64,000 bases of DNA from a bacterium GBS-1 (GTDB lineage Bacteria > Synergistota > GBS-1): contig LEKQ01000001.1 in NCBI GenBank assembly GCA_001443005.1, positions 516,792 to 580,791 of the forward strand, written 5' to 3'. The notes under the pieces are model-generated. The model was given only the letters and a program-made list of their open reading frames with translations, was not told the origin of the DNA and ran no database searches. Within the stretch, counting starts at the first letter, position 1. Each line of letters opens with the position of its first letter. The translations under genes and the position numbers were made by a program. Below, in pieces: positions 1 to 7,492 of this stretch.

Positions 1-1233
1 GAATATAAGGAGCTCCCTTTCTGGTTTACTAAACAGCTTATACCACAAAGAAAGATCTATCTCAGGTTCCTTAACGTTTCTTAAAGCTATTTCCCATGCT
101 AAAGTAGGGGAGAGCTGCTGGAAAACTCCGTATCCAGGCTCTCCCCTTATAACTCCAAATCTATGAATCAAGTTTCCTTTAACCTTCCTCTCCAGAAGGA
201 AGCTTAGCTCATTTTCCCCACCCAGGTCATCCAAACCTAGGAAAATGCTTTCCCTTTCATTGGGCAAATTCACTCTAAACCATACATCAGTAAAACCTTC
301 CCTCTTCTCACTTACAGAGGACTCACCGTACCTGAACCGTGCCCCTCCCCCTACCTGTAACCCTTTCACCCTCTCAACAACTCTCTTGGTCTCCTCAACA
401 GTAAATTTGACATCCTCTATAGTCTTACCTATGTTGCTTTCCGAGAAGCCCCTAGCCAATATGGAAATCTCATCTGCCGCTTTCTTTATAGAACCAAGCG
501 TCTCCTCAATAGCCTTAACGTTCTCCGGGGTAGCAAACTCCTGGGCGAAAACTTTAAGCCTCTCGGTAGCAACCTTAATGTTTTCAAGGATGGCCTTAAT
601 CTCACCTCTGTTTTCGGATATGGTTATTCTAAGCTCGTCCACAAGCATTGAGACTTTCTCACCTAAATTTTCCTCCATAGCTTTAAATCTCGATAGGCTT
701 TCCTTAGCTTCTTCAAGAACATCATTTAGCCTTGACGCACTGCTCTTTATGGATTCTCTGAAGCTCTCATCTCCCACGAGCTTCTCAAGACTATCCATGA
801 CTTTACCAAATCTCTGGACTGAAACCCTAACCTCATTAATTAGCTCCTCAAGCCTCTGCGGAGAAATACCTTCAACCCTATCTCCAGGCTTAAGAAGGTC
901 CCCCTCGGGCTGAGGGATTATCTCCACATATTTTTCCCCAACTATCCCAGCCGTTCCTATCGTAAATATGCTTCCCTTCTTTAGCTCTACACCAGGTGAA
1001 AGAAGAAGCCCCACATAAACCCCATCATCCCTAAGAGATATAGAGAGAACCCTTCCTACTTTAACGCCTGCAACTCTAACTGCATCTCCCTCTTTAAGCC
1101 CACCAACGTAATCAAAGCGAACTGTTAGGGTATACCCCCTTTTCTCCCAGGGCAGCTCTCCGGTTAAAAATATCATCGTTCCCAGAGCTAAAAGGGAAAG
1201 AACTATAACGAGCCCTAAGCTAACCTCACGCAT
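1..1233 (-). CDS. mlaD: MCE/MlaD-family lipid-binding protein (3' end outside window)
   Basis: Periplasmic substrate-binding component of an Mla-type phospholipid ABC transporter. One N-terminal membrane helix (about residues 5-23) is followed by a single MCE domain (about 30-115: FDYVGGLKEGDAVRVAGVKVG, then GTAGIVGEKYVEI), a long predicted coiled coil (about 120-265), and a C-terminal region (from about 285) rich in alternating polar/apolar residues. The frame stays open to base 1, so at least 411 residues are present and the true end lies outside. The ATG at 1233 overlaps the end of mlaF by 19 nt, so the two are translationally linked. MlaD of proteobacteria is about 180 residues; this longer form is typical of MCE proteins that bridge the periplasm. 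Family is clear; the role of the C-terminal part is unknown. Confidence 0.9.
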   Translation of the reverse strand, partial: MREVSLGLVIVLSLLALGTMIFLTGELPWEKRGYTLTVRFDYVGGLKEGDAVRVAGVKVGRVLSISLRDDGVYVGLLLSPGVELKKGSIFTIGTAGIVGEKYVEIIPQPEGDLLKPGDRVEGISPQRLEELINEVRVSVQRFGKVMDSLEKLVGDESFRESIKSSASRLNDVLEEAKESLSRFKAMEENLGEKVSMLVDELRITISENRGEIKAILENIKVATERLKVFAQEFATPENVKAIEETLGSIKKAADEISILARGFSESNIGKTIEDVKFTVEETKRVVERVKGLQVGGGARFRYGESSVSEKREGFTDVWFRVNLPNERESIFLGLDDLGGENELSFLLERKVKGNLIHRFGVIRGEPGYGVFQQLSPTLAWEIALRNVKEPEIDLSLWYKLFSKPERELLIF

Positions 1234-1967
1234 ATGGGTCCCTCCAGACTACCTTCGATAAACTGCTTGAGATAAGGGTTATTGCTCTCTTTAAGTTCCT
1301 TTACACTTCCCTGAAAAACGATATAACCATCGTAAAGCATGGCAATCCTATCGGCAACCCTGAAAGCGCTTCTCATATCATGAGTGACCATGACTAAGGT
1401 TAAAGATAAGCCCCTTTTGAGGCTAATTATAAGCTCATCTATAGCGGCTGACGTAACTGGATCTAATCCAGTAGTAGGCTCATCTAGAAAGAGTATCTTC
1501 GGAAGAGATACAACAGCTCTCGCGAAGGCCACTCTCTTCCTCATACCCCCAGAAAGCTCTTCAGGATAGAGATTCTCAACCCCTTGAAGACCAACTCGAG
1601 CTAAGGCCTCTTTAACGCGAGAGCGAATCTCCTCCTCCGAAAGGTTAAACAGTTTTCTCAAAGGAAAGGCAACATTCTCAAAAACGGTCATAGAGTCAAA
1701 CAGGGCACCACCTTGAAAAACCACCCCCATAGATTTCCTAACCTCCATAAGCTCATCGTGAGAGGCTTTTACTATATTTACGCCCCCTATCAAAATTTTA
1801 CCCTCATCGGGTTTCATCAAGCCAATCATGTTCTTAAGAAGCACAGATTTACCACACCCAGAAGGCCCTATTATAACGAAAGCCTCCCCCTCTCTAACCT
1901 CAAGGGATATTCCTTTTAAAACCTCCTTACCACCCAAACTCTTCTTAAGGGAATCAACGACTATCAT
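1215..1967 (-). CDS. mlaF: Mla-type ABC transporter ATP-binding protein
   Basis: Cytoplasmic ATPase that powers lipid transfer by the MlaE permease. 250 residues, normal for the family. Walker A GPSGCGKS near residue 35, Q-loop near 85 (GVVFQGGALFDSMTVFENV, the form seen in MlaF/Ttg2A rather than in other ABC ATPases), signature LSGGMRKRV near 140, Walker B LFLDEPTTGLDP near 160, H-loop VMVTHDM near 195. Its ATG overlaps the mlaE stop in an ATGA junction, and mlaD starts inside its 3' end, so the three act as one transport unit. Confidence 0.95.
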   Translation of the reverse strand: MIVVDSLKKSLGGKEVLKGISLEVREGEAFVIIGPSGCGKSVLLKNMIGLMKPDEGKILIGGVNIVKASHDELMEVRKSMGVVFQGGALFDSMTVFENVAFPLRKLFNLSEEEIRSRVKEALARVGLQGVENLYPEELSGGMRKRVAFARAVVSLPKILFLDEPTTGLDPVTSAAIDELIISLKRGLSLTLVMVTHDMRSAFRVADRIAMLYDGYIVFQGSVKELKESNNPYLKQFIEGSLEGPICVRLA

Positions 1968-2713
1968 ACCACTCTAAGAGAGAATATCAGCACGGAAAGG
2001 AAATAGTTAAAGATCAAAACTAGCATATTGGAGATGACAACGGCTGCCGTTGTCATCCTTCCAACCCCCCTTGCGCCCCCTGACGCACTCATTCCAGCGT
2101 AGCAACTAACTAAGGCTATAGTCCCACCGAAAACAGCCGATTTTATCAATCCCCCCAAAACATCTATTGGGTCCATAAGCTCACTCAAAGAGGTCTTATA
2201 AACCAAAGCGTTAACCTCTCTCGCCATAACCACGAAGTAACCTCCTATTATTCCAACGAAATCACTGAAGATGGTTAAAACTGGAAGCATAAAGGTGCAC
2301 GCAAGAAACCTCGGAACGACAAGATACCTAACCGGGTCAACGCCCATAACCTCAAGAGCATCTATCTGCTCCGTAACCCTCATAGTCCCTACCTCAGCCG
2401 CAAAGGAAGCACCAACCCTTCCCGCAACTACTAAAGCCGTCATAACCGGAGCAAGCTCCCTTGATATAGAAAGTCCTATAACTCCTCCTATCAGACTCTC
2501 AGCCCCAAAACGCAGAAATTGATCTACAAGCTGAACAGCTATAACCATGCCTGCGAAGGCGAAAGTGACTACTATCAGCGGTAGAGAATCCACACCAACG
2601 CGAGACATCTGTTCCCTCAAAGAATCAAACTCCCACTTTCCCCTTAATATCCATCTTAAAACCTTAATGAAAAGTATCGATGCTCTTGCTATATGCTCTA
2701 AAGCCCTTACTAT
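1964..2713 (-). CDS. mlaE: Mla-type ABC transporter permease, probable AUA start
   Basis: Inner-membrane permease of the Mla lipid transporter. The first usual start codon in frame is TTG at 2620 (218 residues), but that would remove the interfacial N-terminal helix that the family needs. The frame is open upstream to 2713 and reads IVRALEHIARASILF then KVLRWILRGKWEFDSL, a good match to the N-terminus expected before the conserved GVDSLPLIVV. From 2713 the length is 249 residues, the usual size. No ATG, GTG or TTG lies in 2713-2621; the codon at 2713 is ATA and sits 10 nt after a strong AAGGAGG. I infer an AUA start, or a small indel in the assembly. Several membrane helices follow (from about residue 45). 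Overlaps mlaF by 4 nt. Confidence 0.8.
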   Translation of the reverse strand: MVRALEHIARASILFIKVLRWILRGKWEFDSLREQMSRVGVDSLPLIVVTFAFAGMVIAVQLVDQFLRFGAESLIGGVIGLSISRELAPVMTALVVAGRVGASFAAEVGTMRVTEQIDALEVMGVDPVRYLVVPRFLACTFMLPVLTIFSDFVGIIGGYFVVMAREVNALVYKTSLSELMDPIDVLGGLIKSAVFGGTIALVSCYAGMSASGGARGVGRMTTAAVVISNMLVLIFNYFLSVLIFSLRVV

Positions 2714-4440
2714 TTAACATTTACCTCCTTTTCTATATACCCCTCAACATAAAAATCCGTATCAAAAACCACCTTAGCCTCCCTCTTCTTACCCCTCTTA
2801 CCATCGCTCTCATCACCATGATCTCCGCTTCTAGGAATCACCTCAACTATAATTTCATTATTGTTTTCCTGTTTTTTAATCTCATCAACTATCTCCTTGA
2901 GACTCTTGTAGACCTTGGGCTCTTCCTTTCTCCCATTCCCCTTCCCTTGAGGAGCTATCCCTCCTCCTCTAACCAAAAGAAGGGCTTCTCCTTCTGGGAA
3001 ATCCTTAGGGATGGTTATCTCAACCTTCTTCTCCAGGCTTTTCCCCCTGTGAGGCAAAAGGGTCAAATCTACCGAGATACTCTTCCCCCTCTCTAAATCC
3101 TTCCCGGTAAGTTTCACATCCTTTATCCATAAGATTTTAGGGTAAGATGTAAACTCAGCTTCTATGGTAACCCCGAGTGGGAAAATATCGCTAAACTCGT
3201 TATAGAGGATATTAAAGAAATCGCTCTTAAAGGCTTCAAAGGCTTCCTTAGCAACATCCTTTGGACTGTAAAAATAGTTCACCCTCTCAAGGGGATAGGG
3301 CATGTTTTTGCCCTCCAACACGTACCTAAGCTTAACCGTTCCCTCACCCATCTTACCCCATCCAAGGTCAAAGGTGCTTAAAAGTATCACTTTAAGGAGA
3401 TCCTCAAGTATACCATCATCGTAAACCACCCTAACAAAAGAGGTTCTCTCTTTACCATCATCGACACTCTTGACGTTAAACTTTATTGGTATGCTCAAGG
3501 GATACTGCCTTAAAGATCCACCGATAGCTTCAAGCCTGTCTTGGGTTACAATACCTATGATATCTCCTGGCGTTCCAAGCTTAAAAGGAAACTTTATGCT
3601 AGGGATGCACTCATGAATATAAGCGGTGGTCAGGAAATAACTTACCTTTCCTCTCAGAAGAAGCGGATGAGCAAAAGCTAAAAATCTGGAACCATCGATG
3701 TAGCTTAAGGTTCCTATAGCTCCTACATTTATATCGCCACAGGAAAGAAGAGCACCTATAGCAGCACCAGGCTCAAGCTTAAACTTTTCAGCAACCTTTA
3801 TCTCCCCTGAAAAGGGAACGCTCACTACCCTAACACCGTATCTTTCAAAATCAGAGTTTAGGAGAGAAAGCCCTCTCGGGCTCAAACCTGTAGCAAACAT
3901 GACAATCCTCTCTTTATCTCTATTCTCTTCATCCTTTTCCTCGCTTTCCTCTTCGCTCTCATTTCTAACACCTTCCTCGATCTTATCCTCTTCAACCTTC
4001 CTCTCTCTTAAGATGACATCATACTCAGGTGGTAAAACCTTTTGTCCTCTATCCCAAATTTTCATCATTTCTTCTATAGGCGTAACCAGCCCCAAACGGT
4101 GATCGCTCATATCCCAACCGTATCCTATAGCACCAATTATCTTACCATTAACGTAAACCGGGCTACCGCTCATGCCAGCAGCTATCCCGCCAATCTTATC
4201 TATTAGTGGTCCATAAGCCCTCACTAAGATTAATGGTCTTCCTCCTCTTGCTGATCTTATAACGCTCAAGATTTCAACCGGAAAGCTCCTTATTTCAGTC
4301 CCCTTAAAGACCGTTTTAACCTCTCCAATCATGCCAGGCTTAAGATCCTTAAGAGGCATGATATCAGCGGTGAACGCTGGGCTACTAAGCCCAAGAAATA
4401 TCAAAAGATAAAGCATGACGGGTAAAATCCTCAAGGGCAC
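2710..4440 (-). CDS. SpoIVB-type serine peptidase (family S55), exported
   Basis: 576 residues. GTG at 4440 is chosen because GAGGAGGT lies 8 nt upstream and the protein then begins with a classic signal peptide (residues 1-24, ending SSPAFTA). The longer frame from 4776 would run through the divergent promoter. The S55 domain follows directly: LKPGMIGEVKTVFKG (33-47) and GMSGSPVYVNGKIIGA (89-104), where Ser91 in GMSGSP aligns with the SpoIVB nucleophile. No PDZ domain precedes it, unlike sporulation SpoIVB. An acidic Glu/Asp-rich linker lies at about 155-185, and a beta-rich C-terminal half (about 420-576) is of unknown function. First gene of the operon with mlaE-mlaF-mlaD, so a job in envelope lipid homeostasis is plausible but inferred; no sporulation genes are nearby. 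Confidence 0.85.
   Translation of the reverse strand: MPLRILPVMLYLLIFLGLSSPAFTADIMPLKDLKPGMIGEVKTVFKGTEIRSFPVEILSVIRSARGGRPLILVRAYGPLIDKIGGIAAGMSGSPVYVNGKIIGAIGYGWDMSDHRLGLVTPIEEMMKIWDRGQKVLPPEYDVILRERKVEEDKIEEGVRNESEEESEEKDEENRDKERIVMFATGLSPRGLSLLNSDFERYGVRVVSVPFSGEIKVAEKFKLEPGAAIGALLSCGDINVGAIGTLSYIDGSRFLAFAHPLLLRGKVSYFLTTAYIHECIPSIKFPFKLGTPGDIIGIVTQDRLEAIGGSLRQYPLSIPIKFNVKSVDDGKERTSFVRVVYDDGILEDLLKVILLSTFDLGWGKMGEGTVKLRYVLEGKNMPYPLERVNYFYSPKDVAKEAFEAFKSDFFNILYNEFSDIFPLGVTIEAEFTSYPKILWIKDVKLTGKDLERGKSISVDLTLLPHRGKSLEKKVEITIPKDFPEGEALLLVRGGGIAPQGKGNGRKEEPKVYKSLKEIVDEIKKQENNNEIIVEVIPRSGDHGDESDGKRGKKREAKVVFDTDFYVEGYIEKEVNVK
2714..2730 (-). promoter_or_regulatory. Ribosome binding site that argues for an AUA start of mlaE
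   Basis: AAGGAGG (2730-2724) lies within the last codons of the upstream S55 protease gene. The ATG 3 nt after it (2720) opens an 18-codon dead-end frame and is too close. The ATA at 2713 is 10 nt away and in frame with the conserved MlaE N-terminus. Confidence 0.55.
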
Positions 4441-4480
4441 TGTAAAGCACCTCCTCGATTTTCTTAGTTTCAAAGTAAAG

Positions 4481-4502
4481 TATATCATAAGTGTGATATA
4501 AT
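4481..4502. promoter_or_regulatory. Divergent promoter region with inverted repeat
   Basis: On the plus strand an extended -10 (TGA then TATAAT, 4494-4502) precedes the nuclease gene. On the minus strand TATACT (4484-4479) faces the S55 protease gene. The two are arms of a perfect 7-bp inverted repeat, TATATCA (4481-4487) and TGATATA (4494-4500), 6 bp apart. No convincing -35 is seen for either direction. It may be a back-to-back promoter or a regulator site. Confidence 0.5.
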
Positions 4503-4525
4503 TTCTTAGAAAGGAGGTGATAAAA

Positions 4526-4987
4526 ATGGAGAAGATAATGCATATTTCCGGGGTTCTCATGGACGCTAGTGAAGGGGGATTTTTCGTGCTATTAGAGGAA
4601 CTAGAAGGAGAAAGAGCTCTCCTTATCGGTATAGGACCTATGGAAGCAAGATCCATCTGGGATGCGCTAAACGGAAACTTCTTCTTCCGTCCCCTAACCC
4701 ATGACCTAATCAGAAACATGCTTGACTCTCTTAAAGTCAGCCTTAAAAAAGTTGTGGTAACAAAGCTTGAGAACAACGTATTTTACGCTAACATGTATTT
4801 ACAAAAGGAAAGCGGAGAAACTGTAGTGATGGACTCTCGACCAAGCGATGCTATAGCTATAGCACTAAGAACAAAAAGTCCCGTCTACGTAAACGAGGAA
4901 GTTCTGAGCCAGGCAGGCGTACCTAAGGAAAACGTAAAAAGCCTCCTCTCTAAAGAAGAGGGAGAAGAAAAAAAGGTGATAAACTAA
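4526..4987 (+). CDS. Bifunctional nuclease family protein (BFN, DUF151)
   Basis: 153 residues, normal size. ATG at 4526 is 6 nt after AAGGAGGTG (4511-4519); the in-frame GTG at 4517 lies inside that Shine-Dalgarno and is rejected. The BFN domain covers nearly the whole protein: VLLEELEGERALLIGIG, then the conserved RPLTHDLIRNMLDSL, and MDSRPSDAIAIALRTKSPVYV. Family members have been reported to have RNase and DNase activity in plants, and they are widespread in thermophilic bacteria, where the role is unsettled. A lysine/glutamate-rich tail ends it. Its stop overlaps the stop of the convergent M20 gene by 4 nt. Confidence 0.9.
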   Translation: MEKIMHISGVLMDASEGGFFVLLEELEGERALLIGIGPMEARSIWDALNGNFFFRPLTHDLIRNMLDSLKVSLKKVVVTKLENNVFYANMYLQKESGETVVMDSRPSDAIAIALRTKSPVYVNEEVLSQAGVPKENVKSLLSKEEGEEKKVIN

Positions 4988-6207
4988 AGATTAAGCATCA
5001 TCAAGGTGAAAACCTCCGCGCTTTTAAGCATGTTGCTTATCCTACAATATTCGTTAGGACGAGAAGCGGTGTTATCCCTTTTACTCCAAACGAGGGCACT
5101 TATCCCCTCTCTCCTTAAAAAGGTGGCCAAGGTAATCCAGCTTATCCCACCTATCCTCGGCTCCTCACCTAAGGCATCTTTGATGCAAGAGGAAAGAAGT
5201 TTTAGGTTAGGGTCTTCCTCGCCTGAATAGGGTGTAGCTTCACTCCTATTAACTACCTCTATATCAACCTGAGCCCCGAAAGACTTCGCTATATCTCCCG
5301 CCCTATCCCTTATGAAATCTAAAACCTGATCTACGCTAAGAGAGGGTATTATCCTACAATCGAAAAAGAACACATCCTTAGCAGGAATGGTGTTTATGTT
5401 ATCGACGTTCTTTTCCCTAACCGTAGGCTCAAAAGTTGAGTATGGAGGATAGAAGAAATCGTTCCTCTGGTTGAACCTGTTATAAAGCTCTTCATGAAGG
5501 GAAACTATTATCTTGGAAGCTACGAGGTTAGCGTTTAACCCCTCGTGAGGCATGCTTGCGTGAGATTGTTTACCTTGAACTGAAAACCTAAGCCATAACA
5601 TACTCTTTTCCGTAACCTCAATGAAAAGTCCATCGGGCTCCCCCGCATCGGGAACCAAAACTAAGTCAGCCTTCTTAAAAACACCCTGTTTTATCAGATG
5701 AAGCATACCATAGTTACTACCCGTTTCCTCATCAGAAACGAACGCGAGAGAAACGTTAAAGCGGGGTTTTATCTTCTCCTTAACTAAAAAAGAAAGAGCA
5801 TACAAAGAGGCAACAATTTCCTGCCCATTATCCTCGGTCCCTCTTCCAAAAACCTTGTCTCCCTTTACAACTGGCTTAAAGGGTTCAACATCCCAGAGCA
5901 TCAGATCGCCCGGTGCCACAACATCAAGGTGAGTTATAATCCAAAAGGTCCGCGATTTGTCCTCTCCCTCGAGCGTTATTGCTAAATTAGGGCGAGCACC
6001 ATCACCTACCCTCCAATCAGGGCAGTCATACCATCGAGGTAAGGGGAGCCCTAGCTCCTTTGCTTTTCTAACAAGCATCTTTGCCTTCTTCATTTCACCA
6101 TCTCCACCGGCTTCGGGAGACAAAGCGGGAATGGAAACCAAATCACACAACGTTTTAACCATGCTCTCCCGTCTTTCCTCAAGATAAGACCTTATCTTAT
6201 CAAGCAT
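4984..6207 (-). CDS. M20-family metallopeptidase/hydrolase (DapE/ArgE-like)
   Basis: 407 residues, cytoplasmic. Di-metal site motifs are visible in order: THLDVVAPGD (near 95), GRGTEDNGQE (near 121), SDEETGSNYG (near 158) and PDAGEPDG (near 186), followed by the dimerisation domain with GKQSHASMPHEG (near 220). In the last motif, which usually carries a metal-binding His as H-x-P-N-E, the sequence is ASRPNEY, with Ser at the His position. Either another residue fills in or the enzyme binds metal differently. It lies 3' of, and overlaps by 8 nt, a racemase-like gene, so the pair may act on one amino-acid derivative; the substrate cannot be read from the sequence. Confidence 0.85.
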   Translation of the reverse strand: MLDKIRSYLEERRESMVKTLCDLVSIPALSPEAGGDGEMKKAKMLVRKAKELGLPLPRWYDCPDWRVGDGARPNLAITLEGEDKSRTFWIITHLDVVAPGDLMLWDVEPFKPVVKGDKVFGRGTEDNGQEIVASLYALSFLVKEKIKPRFNVSLAFVSDEETGSNYGMLHLIKQGVFKKADLVLVPDAGEPDGLFIEVTEKSMLWLRFSVQGKQSHASMPHEGLNANLVASKIIVSLHEELYNRFNQRNDFFYPPYSTFEPTVREKNVDNINTIPAKDVFFFDCRIIPSLSVDQVLDFIRDRAGDIAKSFGAQVDIEVVNRSEATPYSGEEDPNLKLLSSCIKDALGEEPRIGGISWITLATFLRREGISALVWSKRDNTASRPNEYCRISNMLKSAEVFTLMMLNL

Positions 6208-6826
6208 TCTCCCCCCCCTTTCTCCTTAATATAGCCTCAAGCAAGCTTAAGGCAGTAGACAGAGGCTCTATTATAGGGATGCCCATGCTCTCCCTCAACT
6301 CTTCAGAGTACCTTCTCCACGCAGGATGGCCAAGAACTATGGCCTGGGCACCATCCTCCTCAACAGCTCTCTTTGACTCCAAAAGTAAAGCAGAGAAGAG
6401 ATCTCGATTGGATGGTTTCACAACCCTTATCGATGCCAAAGCGGGAGCAAGCCCCCTTTCAAGTATCCTCCTATAAAGCAGGGAAGCTATGTATTGATTG
6501 GGAACAAGAACAGAAAACCTTCTACCGTGAAGGGCTCCACTTATTATAGATGCCTCACCAAGGCCTATAACGGGAACACCTAACCTCTTAGGTAAATCTA
6601 AACCAAGGTCCTCAAAACAGCTTATGACTATAGCATCGTAAATCTTGGACATCCCCTTCAACACGTTCAATATCTTAGAGGCTATCTGAGCTAAACCATA
6701 GGCATCTTCCGCAAGGGAAGGAACCCCCATGATAGGCTTAACCTCTATATTAATGGCCCCATATGTCTCCTCCATATCATCCAAGCTAAACCCACCGGGA
6801 ACTATCAAAAGAACCCTCCTCCTCAA
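6200..6826 (-). CDS. Asp/Glu/hydantoin racemase family protein
   Basis: 208 residues. TTG at 6826 is chosen: GGAGG stands 9 nt upstream, and the earlier ATG at 6859 overlaps the -10 hexamer of its own promoter. Racemases of this family use two cysteines on mirrored half-domains. The first is present (AIVISCFEDLGLDLP); at the second, normally in LGC, the sequence is AIVLGHPAWRRY, with His instead. With one cysteine it may be a one-sided isomerase/decarboxylase-like enzyme or inactive as a racemase. It resembles the hydantoin racemase branch (IMGVPSLAEDAYGLAQIA). In operon with the M20 hydrolase, 8-nt overlap. Confidence 0.75.
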   Translation of the reverse strand: MRRRVLLIVPGGFSLDDMEETYGAINIEVKPIMGVPSLAEDAYGLAQIASKILNVLKGMSKIYDAIVISCFEDLGLDLPKRLGVPVIGLGEASIISGALHGRRFSVLVPNQYIASLLYRRILERGLAPALASIRVVKPSNRDLFSALLLESKRAVEEDGAQAIVLGHPAWRRYSEELRESMGIPIIEPLSTALSLLEAILRRKGGENA

Positions 6827-6849
6827 CCCACCCCACCTCCATTTATGAA

Positions 6850-6878
6850 AGAATACCACCTTATTACCAAAAAGGCAA
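6850..6878 (-). promoter_or_regulatory. Promoter of the racemase-M20 operon
   Basis: Reading the minus strand: -35 TTGCCT (6878-6873), 17-bp spacer, extended -10 TGG then TATTCT (6855-6850). It decides the start of the racemase gene, since the ATG at 6859 falls within it. Confidence 0.65.
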
Positions 6879-6883
6879 GAGCT

Positions 6884-6912
6884 TTGCCAAAAGGTTAAAC
6901 CTATGATAAACT
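6884..6912 (+). promoter_or_regulatory. Promoter of lemA-DUF2207
   Basis: -35 TTGCCA (6884-6889), 17-bp spacer ending in TGA, -10 TAAACT (6907-6912). It is back to back with the racemase promoter 5 bp away. The short intergenic stretch 6860-6946 holds only these two promoters and the lemA ribosome binding site. Confidence 0.55.
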
Positions 6913-6946
6913 TATAGTATCATTCCCCAAAGGAGGATTGAGAATA

Positions 6947-7492
6947 ATGGGATGGATTGTTACAGCGATTCTTTTAGCGATAATAGGGATAGTAATCATC
7001 TACTATAATAGACTGATAGTCCTCAGAAACAGGGTGGATAACGCCTGGTCACAGATAGAGGTTCAACTTAAGCGAAGAGCGGATCTTATCCCCAACCTCG
7101 TTGAAACCGTTAAAGGATATGCATCTCACGAAAGAGAGGTTTTCGAAAAAGTAACCCAAGCGAGGAGCTCGCTACTCGGCGCAAGGACCCCAAAGGAAGC
7201 CGCCCAAGCTGAGGGAGAGCTAACCTCAGCGTTGAAAACGCTTTTCGCCGTTGCAGAAGCTTATCCTGAACTTAAAGCCAACGCTAACTTTCAGGAACTC
7301 CAAAAGCAACTTGAGGAAACGGAAAACAAGATAGCTTATACTCGCCAGTTCTACAATGACACGGTTCTAATATACAACAACGCAATAGAAACCTTCCCAG
7401 GAGTTATATTCGCAAGGCTATTCAACTTCAAGAGAAGGGAGTTCTTTGAAGCGGAGGAGAGTGAGAGAGTTGCGCCAAGGATCTCTTTCTAA
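6947..7492 (+). CDS. lemA: LemA family protein
   Basis: 181 residues, the normal size. ATG at 6947 is 10 nt after AGGAGG. One N-terminal membrane helix (about 3-22) and then the helical LemA body with the hallmark [29 protein letters not shown] (about 33-62) and [17 protein letters not shown] (about 144-160). LemA proteins are membrane-anchored helical bundles of unclear function, and commonly pair with a Gly-rich DUF2207/TPM-type membrane protein, as here. The next gene starts inside its 3' end. Confidence 0.95.
   Translation: MGWIVTAILLAIIGIVIIYYNRLIVLRNRVDNAWSQIEVQLKRRADLIPNLVETVKGYASHEREVFEKVTQARSSLLGARTPKEAAQAEGELTSALKTLFAVAEAYPELKANANFQELQKQLEETENKIAYTRQFYNDTVLIYNNAIETFPGVIFARLFNFKRREFFEAEESERVAPRISF

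Noticed and set aside
245-913. 222-codon open frame on the plus strand
   Set aside because: It is the shadow of the coiled-coil part of the MCE gene on the minus strand, whose frame is open to base 1 and has clear family motifs.
2710-2730. Frameshift fusing the S55 protease to mlaE
   Set aside because: A -1 shift before the TAG would join the frames, but the bases there do not form a slippery heptamer, and a membrane permease fused to a secreted protease makes little sense.
4441-4776. Upstream extension of the S55 protease frame
   Set aside because: It runs back through the divergent promoter and the start of the nuclease gene; GTG 4440 has an ideal ribosome binding site and a signal peptide.
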